Shown here one piece after another: positions 1 through 11,272 of a stretch of 64,000 nt of DNA. Under the pieces are notes generated by a model, which saw only the letters and a program-made list of their open reading frames with translations, was not told the DNA's origin and did no database searches. Each line of letters begins with the position of its first letter. Position 1 is the stretch's first letter. The DNA comes from Scytalidium lignicola. Taxonomy: Eukaryota; Ascomycota; Leotiomycetes. The stretch is from assembly GCA_002812745.2 (NCBI GenBank), contig NCSJ02000175.1:1-64000 (forward strand), read 5' to 3'. Both the position numbers and the translations under genes were made by a program.

Positions 1-2249
1 AAGAATCTACTGAGTATTTAGAGAATACTAAAGAGATAATAGAGAATTATTATTAAACTCTAGTTAAAAAGGATTCTTAAAAGGAAGAATTAATTAAGTT
101 AATAAGATAAGTAAAGGATTAACAATGTTGGTACTTAACAAAGAGAGGTTAACTAAGGAATATTACTCATCTTTATTAAGAGAATATAATAGGTTTTTGG
201 TAAAAACTAAGAAGTTTAACTTTTCCTTTTTTAATTTTTCCTTCTCTTCTATTTTATCAAGTTCATTTAAGGTTTTAAAACTTGTTTTAATCATTTTATA
301 AGTNATAAGTTTTCAATTGTTTTTATAATTTGTAAACTTAAGTAACTTATATTAAAACTTCTTCTTTTACTTGTTTAAGATACTCTTCTTCCTTAAGAAA
401 GTAATTTATCTTTTTAATGTTAAAACTAACCTTATAATAACAACTAATTTTAGTATACTCAGAGTACTTAAAATAGTTAAAAGACTTGATATAAGGATAA
501 TTATTATTTTCACAAAAACAATACAAGATTATTATATTATTAAAAGTCTTTATTAGTTCAAACAAATAAAAGCATTAAGAATAACATAAAGATTTAAGTA
601 GTATATTAAAATGAAAAGAAGTATAATAAAGAGAATAATAAAGATTGTTCAACATTATTAGTTAAGTATCAAGATAACATTAGGATAAAAAGAGAATAAT
701 ATTACAACTCTTATTATTACAACCTGATAAATGTTAGAATAGCAACTTATAGAAAGTCAATGACTAAACAAGAGATTAAGTCATATAACTAACATAAGTT
801 TACAAGGTTTATAAGTTTAAGTGTTAAACTTGTTAGACTAAGTAAAGTACTTATATATTAGTTGACAATAATTGTTTATATAAGAACATACTCTTTAAGC
901 TTTAGTTAGAAACCTTATGTTCAACCTAAATTATAACTTTATTATATATACTTGTTTATTATAATTACAAACATCTTACTTCTATATAAATCTATTAAGA
1001 GTGACTAAACCTACTCTACATGACCATGTTATAAGAAGTCTTATAATAATTCTATATGAAAATTATTCTTAAAGTATTATAAAAAGCAAGTTTTTGATAT
1101 AAGTTAAGGAAATGTAAATTTTATAAGATAAAAGTATAATTTTTAAGATATATTATAATATATAATAAGGTTAAGACAATTAAGGAAATAACCAAAGTTA
1201 TTAAAGAATAAGTAATATTTAGAATAATTAAAGAATTATAAAGTTTTTTAAGCTTTATAAACTATTATCGAAAATTCATAAAAAACTATTTAAGGATAAT
1301 GTTATTATTAACTGAATTAATTAAGAAGGATATATTATACAAATGAGAAAGGGAATAGTAAGAAGTATTTAACATAGTTAAAAAAGCTTTTAAAGAAGAT
1401 TAAAGTCTTAGAATCTTTAACTTAAAAAGACTTGTTTGAATTGAAATAAATATATTAAACTATGCTTTAAGTATAATTCTAAATTAACAAGACAAGTAAA
1501 AGGGTTAAAAGTTACTTGCCTTTTATTTAAGAAAGTTCAACTTAACTGAACAAAACTATCTTATCTATAACAAGGAATTGTTAATAATAGTAAATGTGCT
1601 AAGAAGATGGAGGATATATACAATAAGAGTAAGAGAATAAATAAAGATATTAACAGATTATATAAATCTAAAGTATTTTATAACATTCAAGGAGTTAAAC
1701 ATAAAATAAACTAAGTAAGCAAAAACTTTATCAGAATATGATTTTAAGATTTAATATGTTAAAGGAATTGACAATAAACAAGTAGATACTCTTAGTCGAA
1801 AATTAAAATATATAGATAAAGAGGAATTAAGCTTGTAACAAGTAGTCTTAACAGACAATAAAGAAGGAATTACTTATAATCAAGGATAATTAATATTTAT
1901 ATTAGTAGTAGTTGATAAAGACTAAATTAACAAAATTCAGAGTGAATTATCTAGAGAAAACTTGAAAAATATTGAATATAGATTAAAAGAAGATTAATAA
2001 GAATAAATTGACAAGTTATAATATAAGGATAAGAAGTTATATATTCTTAAGAAATTGTTAAAGGAATTCTTGAGAGAATAATATACATTATTATAGAACA
2101 AGCATTTTGAAGTTAAACAAACTTATTATAAAATCTAGAGGGATTATTACTTATACTGGATAAGGCAAATAGTAAAGGAAGTTGTTAAAGAATATAATAT
2201 TTACAAAAGAGTAAAGAACTTAAAGTAGAAACCTTATAGAACATTTTAA
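1..2249 (+). mobile_element. RIP-degraded Ty3/gypsy retrotransposon pol relic
   Basis: Very AT-rich sequence with stops in every frame. Plus-strand translation still shows the order of a Ty3/gypsy pol. At about 1225-1300 there is a degraded form of the reverse-transcriptase end motif (FLGF-x-N-Y-Y-R-K-F-I). At about 1420-1480 comes the start of the RNase H region. Around 1740-1800 there is a piece resembling 'VKG-x-DN...D-x-LSR', and at about 2090-2230 one resembling the integrase zinc-binding segment ('YYW...'). Most lost residues fit G-to-A or C-to-T change (Trp, Gln and Arg codons to stops), the signature of RIP. The left end lies outside the window and no LTR could be delimited. It is dead and non-coding. 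Assignment to Ty3/gypsy rests on motif order. Confidence 0.8.
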
Positions 2250-2368
2250 CTCAATCCATCCACGCGGCCGGGAAGTGAAATTGAGGGTTACCAGTGGTTA
2301 CGACAGTCTCATGCGTGTCACAGATCCCCAGATCCCTTTCTGCCTTTCCAGTCACCGGATCTCGACTT
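2250..2368. other. GC-normal island between two RIP-degraded blocks
   Basis: About 119 bp of ordinary base composition with abrupt borders on both sides, between very AT-rich blocks. It contains no recognisable domain. It may be a unique target segment that escaped RIP, or an element terminus such as a solo LTR edge. Confidence 0.6.
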
Positions 2369-3150
2369 TTATTTTTATCTTTTTTCTTCTTCTTCTTCTT
2401 GTTAAACTACTTTGCTTTATATTCCTCAAGCTTCTTAAAATACTTTCAAAAGTAATTAGATTCCTTATAACTATTCTTCTTATAATAATTACACTTAACA
2501 TCCTTAAAACTCTTTGAATTACTTAAATTATTTAAATTAAAATTGTTTTTACTATATATAATAATACTAGAAAAGTTAATAACAAAGATAAATTTATTAA
2601 CAATATCTTTTATAAGTTGAGTAAGTATAAGAGGCTTCTTAAATTTGTTAACTGAATATTAACATTTAACTTAAATAGAATATTTATCTTTAAGGCTAGA
2701 AATAAAGACAAATTCATAAAGAAACTTTATGTTATTACCTTTAACAACTTTCAAATTAACTATTATCAACTTAAATACAATAATATATATACTTATAAAA
2801 TTGAAATAATTACATTTAACAAAGATCAACTTAAACAAGAACTTTTATTATAGATTATAACCTTTTCTTTAATATTAAGCTTTTAAAATACTTTAAGTAA
2901 ACTTTGTTATATTACAATCCTTGATTAATAACATAATTTCATTGTTAATATTAATATTAAAATATATATAAATTTTGACATTATCTTTATACTAAACCTT
3001 TTACTCAAGAGTATTTCCTTTAAAAAGTAAAATAGTATTATTAACATAATCTTCAAGACTTTTAAACTAGAACAATACTATAAGACAAAAGCTCCAAAGG
3101 TTATAATTCTCTAAACTCTTGAGTTTTTAGTCCTTTGAAAGAACTATAGT
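2369..3150 (-). mobile_element. Possible retroelement gag relic (minus strand)
   Basis: AT-rich, stop-ridden block. Minus-strand translation around 2440-2530 gives a Lys/Tyr/Asn-rich stretch resembling a CCHC zinc knuckle in which Cys and Gly have become Tyr, Lys and Ser, as expected from G-to-A change. This suggests a second, oppositely oriented retroelement fragment beside the pol relic. The sequence between it and 3452 may hold LTR remains, but no paired LTR was found. The call is weak. Confidence 0.35.
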
Positions 3151-3452
3151 TTTAAAATCGTCAGCTATGTTAAAGGTAATAGCTAAACATATGGATATAA
3201 GTAAACAAAGACAAAAAGGTGTTAATCAACATAATTGACATATAAGAAGAAGAGTTAACCTAATTACATTGTTACTAGAACACATAACTTATTAAATTAG
3301 AACACATGAAAGCATGTACACAATATAGAGTAACTCTGTATATTATGATGTTATAATAACTACATACAAGTAAAAAAGCTAACTAATAGAACTACCTAAA
3401 GTGGAAGTCACGTACAATAAGCGATGTAATGCCTAAGGTAGTATATAAGATA

Positions 3453-3526
3453 ATAGTTGATGGGCGCTCGGACAGTAGGAAATTTTTCGCTACCAACCAC
3501 CTAAGGGTAGTTAGCAAAAAAAGCTT
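3453..3526. repeat. Left TIR of the 1.7-kb element
   Basis: Matches the reverse complement of 5077-5151 with only a few differences, mostly G-to-A in this copy. Contains a small internal hairpin (AACCACC...GGTGGTT type, degraded here). TA precedes it at 3451-3452. Confidence 0.8.
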
Positions 3527-5076
3527 ATCAGTTAAAGATTAATATATTTAATAATACATTACTTTACTAATAAATTACTAACTTTATAAAAGTATTTTTT
3601 AAAATTACAAATCTTTTATAATTATAAAATGTATAATTACTAATAAAAGTACTTTTATTCTACTAATTATCTTTGTAAAAAGTATATAGATTATAAAGAA
3701 TTAAGTTTAGGAAAACCTCTTTAGAAATGTACTTATACTTCTTCTTCCTTTAAGTTATACTAATAATAAAATTAAAATTCGTTAACTTTAACATTTTATT
3801 TAATTCTTAAGAATAAAAAAAAGGAGTTTTTAATTTNAAAAAGTCAAAAATACATTAATTCTAATATAAATTAACTTATTAAAATAAAACTTCTTTTCTT
3901 AAATAATTATAAATCTTATAAATTACTTAAGTTCTTAAAATTAATTAATTAGCATTATATTATCTTATTTATATTCTTCAACCTTTAAATATCAAGATAT
4001 TTTGGCTATACAAGCATAATCACAAGAAAGTTATACATTAAGCACTTTAACATTTAAAGCTAAAATACATAATTGTTTCCTTTTTTTGTAATTTACATTA
4101 AATTCAAGAATAAACTTTCTAATAAGATATTATATAATATACTTTTTATAATAATAGTATATAATTAATTAACATTCAAAAAGTACTTACTTAACTTTGA
4201 TTATATTCTATTCTTAAGTGTTTAATAAAACTAAAGTTATTAATATTTCCATTTATACTTAGAATTATACAATATAGTATTTAAGTACTTAAAGAGCTTA
4301 AAGATTATATTCTAAAAGTATTCTCTAGCTCTTTTGTATAACATTTCCTATTAACTCTTAAGAGTACTAAATATACTCTTAAATTAATTAATTTAACTAA
4401 AGTTAAGTAAGTTATCATTATATTAGCTTAAAAACAATTAACAAATGCTAAAACNAAAAAGTAGAAAAAAAGGTAATACAGTTTAGAAATAGNAAAAAAT
4501 CNTTTTTGACTTTTATAAGTTAATTAGACTAAAGAAAAAGGAAGAAGAAAAAGCTTTAAAGAAATAAGTTAAAACTTTATAGAAAAAGTAAGAATCAATA
4601 TTACAAAAGGTATATTTAAAGGATTTAAAGACTTAAAAGGCAAAAGAGAAAATATACAAAGTTATAATTGTATATATTACAAAATACAAGAAAACAAGAT
4701 ATTATCTTATACTGTTAGAATTATTAGTAGAAACACCAAATAAACTAATTGATTTAGTTACAATTAAAGTATTTACAATTATATTGAATAGTAATAATAA
4801 CAACAACAATAACAATATCAATATAATATTAAAAAGCATATATATAAGAAGGTTAATTTCAATTATAAATAATCTTATTATTAGAGAAACTACAAGTGTT
4901 ACTACTAAGTAAGAAGCAAGAGTTATTAAATTATCATGGATAAATCAAGATTTTATAGAATTAGAGTAATATTTTCATCGTAGCATAGGTAATTTTCTTT
5001 GTTTAGATAGAAATTATATAGTAATTTGTATGGGTTAGCTATCTTGCGAAAGGTGATGAGCNTTTTTTGAGGTGAC

Positions 5077-5151
5077 AAGCTTTTTTTTTGCCAACCACCC
5101 TTAGGTGGTTAGTAGCGAAAATTTCCCACCGTCCGAGCGCCCACCAACTAT
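5077..5151. repeat. Right TIR of the 1.7-kb element
   Basis: Better preserved TIR copy. Carries an inner hairpin (AACCACC-CTTA-GGTGGTT) and a T-run. Its flanking TA at 5152-5153 is shared with the left target duplication of the neighbouring Fot1-like element. Confidence 0.8.
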
Positions 5152-5153
5152 TA

Positions 5154-5288
5154 ATCGTCGGGCCTCAGGCACGTGCATTGCCCGACTTTTCGTCGCATTC
5201 GCTCCTAGTCGGTGGAAGCGAGTGTGGTCGCAAAGCAAGTGTGGTCGTGTATTTTTTTTGTATGGTAAACGCACACAAATTAAATACT
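5154..5288. repeat. Left TIR of Fot1-like element
   Basis: 135 bp, identical to the reverse complement of 7399-7533 except for one transition near position 20 (GTG versus GCG). Long for this family. Confidence 0.93.
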
Positions 5289-5290
5289 AG

Positions 5291-7350
5291 CTACCATAAC
5301 TTGTAGTATCCTTCTTCACTTGAATCACCTGAACTCGATGAACTGTCTGAATCGCTCGAAGCACAACTATATCCAAATTCACCTTCTAAATCCAAGGGAA
5401 TAAAGCTTTCCTCCGAACCTTCGCTTCCCTCACCCTCCTGTTGTTGTTCTTGCTGTTCCACTTGCTGTTCTACTTGCTGTTTTTCCTCCTGTAGCTCTGG
5501 CCTTGCAAAGCTTGTTCTGATTGTATGTTGTATAGATATTTGAGGTGGTTTATGAAGTGGAATCTCTAGTAGATTAACTGTTGATGTAACTGCAAGCTTT
5601 TGATCGATTGGCTCTTTTCCAGGCTCTGGGAATGATGGAGGAGTATGCTCTTTGTACAAAGCTGGTACACCTACTATACCATGAGGAAGCTGTTTAATTG
5701 CCTTCTTTCTGTGTGATTCCTTTTTACGCCATGCAACCCATACTGCTTTCTGGTTCCTTTTCTCCTTATTAGCTATTTGACAGAGTATTCAGGCTTCCTT
5801 TTTAGTTGCTTTCTCAGCTTCCTTTTGCTCCTTCTCCTTAATCTGTGAGTAAGCTACTTCAGCAGTTAGCTCTCCTCCTTTTTGAAGCCTCTTTCTATTA
5901 AAGGGTTTCTTAGCTACTAGCTCCCTTATTTGCTGATATGCTATATCTCAATTGAATTTAATGAATTCTCCTTTGTCTAATACTTTTTCAGCTCCTTGAA
6001 TAAAAGAATCGAATTTGCATTGAGATAAAGAGCTCAAAACATCTATAACCTTTGGCTTTAACTCTCCAAGTTGATATTGAACTTGTCAAATTGTTTTAAG
6101 AGTCCTTGGTTTCGGTAATTCAAGCTCCATAATCACTTCCTTTTTAACTTCTGCTTTCATATATTTCTTCATAAGATCAAAAGTAGCTTCCTTGTCAATT
6201 AGCCACATACCAACCTTTTTGAAAGCATTCTGAATAATAGTTCTTTTGAAAGTTTCCTCTTGAATTGTAGGCAAATCGCGAAAGAAAGAGCTTAACATAT
6301 ATTCGAAATCAAGGGATTCAGTAGCCCTTTGGATAGCTTTATTATGCTAATGCTTGTATAACTGAAATACCCCTACATCAAGTGGTTGCATACAATGTGT
6401 AAGATGTGCTAGAAAAGTAAATGGTATTACATTGTTATTTTTAGCCAATATCGTCAATTCAGGGTTCATATAACTACTCTGGTTGTCCATTAAGAGTAAT
6501 TTGTATGGTTGATCAAGGCCTGCATGTGTATGTCGAATAAAGTGCTCTAAGAATCAGAGAGCTATATAAGTTATGATAAATCCATTCTCTGATAAATGAA
6601 TTACTTCTAAACCTTTCAATTGATTCTTATACCGTGACATCATGTGATATTTGCCTTCAACAATTGCTATAGGAGGAATAGGAGTTTCTCCGTTAGCACA
6701 AATAGTTTCAACCATAATCACAGATCGTCGATTTTCAGGGCTCAAAGAGTAAAGCTAATTATTAGCTTTAAAGTGTTAAATTAAAGTAAGGAATTCATAC
6801 TTCAGTTAATTCAATTGGAACTAATACTTCTACTCTTTTAAGGCAACCAATTCAAAAGCCAAATTCATTGAAATTGTACAAGTTGTGCTTTTGAATATCA
6901 TACNTTTTTAATCATTGATTTATAACATTGAAACCAATCTTTAACTTCTTTTATATCTTGAGCAGTAACCCGATTTTTAGCAATTAGTTTGGTCTTGATT
7001 TTGTGGAGGCCAGGTTGAACTTGCCACCACTTATGAAACCAGCTATGAGATGGTAGAGGTCGATTATTCTCTCGTTGAATATAACAAATAGCTCCAAATA
7101 TAATATCTTTAGTAGGAAGCTGGCCATTCTGAAGATATGACTTAATAAAGGAGTGTACAACTTACTCTTGACTAGCTATTAAGATTTTGTTTTGACCTCC
7201 ATGAACATTATTATTACCCCTCCGAATTGCTATATTCAAGCTTGATTTATTAACTTTGAATAACTTAGCTGCTACAGATTGACTCTCTGTAGGGTTTTCA
7301 GCAAGCCATTCTTTAGCTCGACGGATACGCACTTTGGTTGGGGTAGTCAT
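5291..7350 (-). pseudogene. Broken Fot1/pogo-type transposase
   Basis: From the ATG at 7350 the minus strand reads an N-terminal helix-turn-helix of the psq/pogo type (start MTTPTKVRIRRAKEWLAENP), then a CENP-B-like DNA-binding stretch around 6930-7150, then the DDE_1 catalytic core. In the core, 'LLMDN-x-SSY' near 6480 and 'HCMQPLDVGVFQLYKH' near 6370 are diagnostic. The C-terminal third is a Lys/Glu-rich region and an acidic, Gln/Ser-rich tail ending at 5291. The frame is interrupted by several stops, some at positions expected to be Trp (TGG to TAG/TGA) or Gln, and by the N at 6904. This fits light RIP. Family members are usually about 500-600 aa, which the span accommodates. Confidence 0.88.
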
Positions 7351-7398
7351 ATTTGCACAATCGAAGGATATATTCAAAAGAAGGAGTTCGTGGTGGGG

Positions 7399-7533
7399 AG
7401 TATTTAATTTGTGTGCGTTTACCATACAAAAAAAATACACGACCACACTTGCTTTGCGACCACACTCGCTTCCACCGACTAGGAGCGAATGCGACGAAAA
7501 GTCGGGCAATGCGCGTGCCTGAGGCCCGACGAT
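7399..7533. repeat. Right TIR of Fot1-like element
   Basis: 135-bp partner of 5154-5288. The transposase start at 7350 lies just inside it. Confidence 0.93.
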
Positions 7534-7778
7534 TACCCCGCTAACAAACAACGCGCCTTCAACATTCTATAAACAGCCAGCTGCCACCGAACAAGCCATA
7601 TAGCTTCAGCTTTACCTTCATTAGAAATTAGGCACAGATATATTGTACATGGGAAACCCCTCTTTTCTGTTCTTGTTATTAGTTGTATTAAAAACACTGT
7701 ATTGTCGGTATTTTCTTCTCATCTTTGATATAACCTCAGTTATCATTTTGATATAATCAACTTCTGTCAACAGTCTAA

Positions 7779-9062
7779 ATGCCATTATGGCATAGACGGC
7801 GTTTGCACCAACGTCTCCGGCTTCTTCTCGCCATAGCATGCGGTGTACTACTGTGGCGGATTCTGATTCACAGAGATTCTTTTCATCTCGTGAACGCCGG
7901 AAACTGCGTTGGTATACCCGGTGCAGAGGATGTTTTTGTGGTGGTAAAATCGGGTACGATGGTTCTGCACAAAAGATTGCCGGTCCATTCTGAGACAATA
8001 TTTCGATGTATCCCAGACTACATTATCTATTTGGATACAGCGGAAGTATTTCATGGTCATACAACATATGACATCCTGAGCCAGATTGATGAACGAGCTA
8101 GGGTGCTGATGCCAGAATTCAAATTCTTTGATCTCATACGGAGGCAAACACAAAATCATGCTTCTTTTCAGAAGTTTGAAGGATGGAAACTAGATAAATG
8201 GAAATTCCTACCTATGCTGTCCATGGCACTGCAGGCTCGGCCAGGTGCAAAGTGGTTTGCTTTCATTGAAGATGATACTGCGCTGGTTTGGTCAAATCTG
8301 CTTCGTTGGCTGATGACTTATGATCATGAAGACCTATATTTTTTTGGACGGGAGGAGCGAGTTGCGGACCATCCATTCCCATATGGCGGATCAGGCTTTG
8401 TCCTATCGAATGCTGCGCTGCAGAAAGCTGTCCACTGGATGACTCCACAGATGGATCAGTACCTCAATCTCACACGTGATCAAATGTATGGGGACGTTGT
8501 TTTAGGCTGGATGCTTGAAGATGCGGGGATTCCTCTAACAGACATTTCACCACTCTTTCAAGGTGAGTCGCCTAGCATGCTAGAGTATACGGAGAATATG
8601 TGGTGCAAGTCTGTTATCACGCATCATCATATGTCTGGGGATGAAATTACTTCTCTTTGGAAACTGGAACAGAAGATCACAGAGAAAGACGGGGTACTAA
8701 CCCCAGCTAGCAAAAAGACATCTATTCTGATTGATTTATAGGGCAAACAACTGCTGCATGGCGATGTATTCAACTATCTTGTCAGGCCACAATTAAAATC
8801 ACACCTGGCAAATTGGGACAATCATGCCAGCGAGAAGATGCATTTCAATAGTAGTCAGAAGTTTGACGATTGCCAACAGCTATGTATAGATAATGAGAGA
8901 TGTATTCAATTCCGCTTTTTGCCGGGCGAATGCCGACTTTCCAGCAAGCTTATACTGGGCACCTTGACTGAACCACAATATAGAACAGACTTGGGGTGGA
9001 TACTTGATAGAGTTGACAACATGACTGCTAGAATGAATTGTGAGGTCCTCACACGTAGATGA
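7779..9062 (+). CDS. GT31-like (fringe-type) type II membrane glycosyltransferase
   Basis: Two exons, 7779-8693 and 8742-9062, give 411 aa. A basic cytosolic tail and one membrane segment (about residues 14-29) predict a Golgi type II protein. The core resembles fungal fringe-like/DUF604 proteins of family GT31, with the nucleotide-sugar/metal motif EDD at 164-166 in 'FAFIEDDTALVW' and a 'GGSGFVLS' motif downstream. The C-terminal part has a PAN/apple-like cysteine pattern (Cys 349, 353, 359, 369). The 48-nt intron (GTACTA...CTGATTGATTTATAG) keeps the frame and ends in an in-frame TAG, so an unspliced transcript would truncate the protein before the PAN-like part. Sugar donor and acceptor cannot be told from sequence. 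It lies 245 bp from the transposon cluster. Confidence 0.85.
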
Positions 9063-9822
9063 TATCCCATGTATCCTCGATAGGCGGCATTGTATGTTAC
9101 AGGATATAAATGACTACCCCAACATGTTGTATATATAAATAAATAACTTTGAATTATGTCTGAATTAATATGATTGCAGGATAGCTGAACAAAACCTTAT
9201 AATGTTAGATTAGGTTTTGTAATCTTACATTTCCACAAGTGTATTGATCGGGTTGAGAGGGGAAACTTGATTATAAGATACTTCATTTTTGAGGAATATT
9301 TACTCACGGAAATTCACGTAAAGTGAGGCCCGGCATAGGATTTTACTTGTGTAATATTTGGCCCCATAGCAGTCNTTTTTTTTACCCAAGAGCAACTTGC
9401 CATTGGAATTGAAATCAATAGCTGACAAGAAACACAGACGTGTGTAATATTTCGCAGTTTCAGCCTGAAGGGGAATAGTCAGCTTACAAGGCTTACTCTG
9501 CGACAAATTGTATGGAAGTAATACCCAGCACTTGTGGAAATGAAAGGGCCGAGTGTGTTACAAGGGTGCACGATTATTCCATGTTTGTAGGATGAAATCA
9601 AAGCACAATGCATGCGTATAGTAAAGTGAATGGAAGTAATATAACGTCAGATGTTGCAATCATATAAGCTAAGTTATCCGAAAATAGCTATCTAGAAAGC
9701 TTGAAGGCCAATATAATGAACTTCTTTGAGAAAGGATCGATGAATGTTTATAAACATGGATACGGACTGTATTTATAAGCGTCACAGCTAACCTATCACG
9801 CGTATTTCCACGTTTCTCCTCA
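9063..9822. other. Intergenic, no gene seen
   Basis: No coding region with convincing domain content. It holds the 3' flank of the glycosyltransferase and an N at 9375 beside a T-run. Confidence 0.6.
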
Positions 9823-10350
9823 TCATTGTTGATTTGTTGGCTTCCGTCCATACACCACATACCTACACATCTGGTCAGTATATTCTATCTCTCAAGAAAG
9901 GCATGGCTTACATAGGACAATAACAATGTATAGAAGTGTTCTTAACATCGTCCCTCACCCCTGTTAGAAAGACTTGAATTTCATCTGGAGTCCATCCCAT
10001 TGATCCCATAATCTTCAGACTTAGTCCTTCTAGTCCACTGAGAAAGTCCGCTTGTGCGTATATGGAGATTTCTTTGAAATATGGACCTTTTGCCCACGAA
10101 TTTATTGGCCAATAGAATCTCTTCTCCACGACATTTTCAAAGCCAATCTCTTCCATGGCCGTCCTAGATTGGCTGTTCCTATAGAAATTATTTCAAACTA
10201 CTTATATAAAGGAGACTCTTTGGGAGGATCGCCTAGGAATTCAAAATGAAAGATCATGTCTTGCAGCTCCAGATAACCACCAGGAATGAGCGATTTATAA
10301 GCCTGCCGCAAGACAAGCAGCACAGTCATACGAGTGTGCATGTGGACAAG
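9823..10350 (-). pseudogene. Truncated LaeA/TAM-type SAM-dependent methyltransferase
   Basis: Minus-strand remnant of the large fungal LaeA-like methyltransferase family. Recognisable parts are a collapsed 'H-x-R' region (about 10340), 'QAYKSLIPGGYLELQD' (about 10250-10310), 'MEEIGFENVVEKRFYWP' (from 10156), the 'GW-x-x-x-E...VR-x-D-x-K-N' region and the family's C-terminus 'YVVYGRKP'. The last piece is joined by a normal 49-nt intron (9863-9911) and ends at 9823. Disabling changes are a TAG where Trp is expected just after 'SPLYK', a frame-breaking deletion around 10157 that removes about ten residues, and loss of the whole SAM-binding N-terminus. It is a decayed gene and no longer an enzyme. 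Confidence 0.8.
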
Positions 10351-11272
10351 CAAGAGAAACGGTAGAACACTTCCTTTTCCGATGCACATCCCACCGGACA
10401 GAAATGCTCCAATGCACTGACACCCATAGAAGCAACATTTCATTTTATCTTGGAGGAAAATCGCCAATGGATTGAGAAAATTGGACCCCGAATATGAAAG
10501 CAGTACGAGCAACAATACAATTTGCAATCGCCACGGGCCGGCTTGATATACATCTTAAAATTCATTACTTCTCAACTATCTAACATTATCACCCCGTGCT
10601 ATAGACAGGAGACAGGAAGCAGACATGGCGTGAGTCAACATTAGCCATTTGAGAGAGTCAAATGTAAGCAAAAGAGTGTTGTGGGTGCTTCTAAAGACAA
10701 ATTGACTTCAGAACCAGATTTCGAAGACAGCACAGAGATTATATAGCCTGACCTGCAAACGCGCGGCACACGCATATTGACCATAGCCTCCAATCTCACT
10801 CCAACCCCATATCCATCCCATTTGCCGTGTGCAACTGCCATTCCATTCATCATCGCAGTACTCAGATAATATGTAAGTACAATACAATAAATTTGAGTAC
10901 TACAGTTTTGGCCGCCGAATTAGAAGTGCTTAGTCGCTGTTTTATACATACAGCCTCAACTGCTCGCTTAACATTATCTACAGTCACATGTTTGCCTATG
11001 TAACGCCATCAGTACTACAGCCAGTCTCAAGGCCTTAACTGCTAGTATAGCGAACCAACCGGATGAGCAGTTCTCACTTTGGTGAAGGGATAGTGTTCAT
11101 GCTTGGATTAATTAAACGCCAAAAGCCATAAATAAGGTTCTAGGGCATCATGGATAAAGGAGGTCCGATCTCTTTAGAAATACCGGCGGCGGTTCTAGCA
11201 TGTTAAGATATAATAATAGCTATTTCTAGGCGTGCAGCTCGCTTACTCTATCCAAACATATAGACAGTCCTT
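10351..11272. other. Intergenic, no gene seen
   Basis: No domain-bearing reading frame and no repeats recognised. It may contain lost 5' parts of the methyltransferase pseudogene, but nothing could be aligned by eye. Confidence 0.5.

Larger units (their letters stand above)
3453..5151 (+). mobile_element. RIP-degraded TIR DNA transposon, 1.7 kb, TA target site
   Basis: A 1699-bp element bounded by terminal inverted repeats of about 75 bp (3453-3526 and 5077-5151), each starting ATAGTTGRTGGGCGCTCGG, and flanked by TA (3451-3452 and 5152-5153), as in Tc1/mariner-type elements. The interior is extremely AT-rich. On the plus strand around 4510-5030 a Lys/Glu-rich region likely to be coiled coil, an Asn repeat, and a short C-terminal-looking segment can be read through stops; this resembles the tail of a pogo/Fot-type transposase. 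The left TIR differs from the right mainly by G-to-A changes, so RIP reached the left end more strongly. Non-functional. Confidence 0.75.
5154..7533 (-). mobile_element. Fot1/pogo-like DNA transposon with 135-bp TIRs
   Basis: A 2380-bp element with near-perfect 135-bp terminal inverted repeats beginning ATCGTCGGGCCTCAGGCACG, flanked on both sides by TA (5152-5153 and 7534-7535). TA duplication, size and transposase type agree with the Tc1/mariner superfamily, Fot1/pogo group of fungi. Base composition is close to normal, unlike the AT-rich elements to the left, so it inserted later or escaped most RIP. Its transposase frame is broken (separate entry), so it is non-autonomous now, but the intact TIRs could still be recognised in trans. 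Confidence 0.9.

Noticed and set aside
2275..2517. Plus-strand open frame of 80 codons
   Set aside because: It runs from the GC island into AT-rich repeat and has only low-complexity Leu/Ile content.
5105..5306. Open frames inside the left TIR
   Set aside because: Mirror images occur in the right TIR; they are by-products of the inverted repeat.
5291..5659. Separate small acidic, Gln-rich gene
   Set aside because: It is the C-terminal tail of the Fot1-like transposase, in the same orientation and frame continuity.
8741..8838. Premature stop as a RIP mutation in the GT31-like gene
   Set aside because: A 48-nt intron with proper donor, branch and acceptor removes the stop and keeps the frame.
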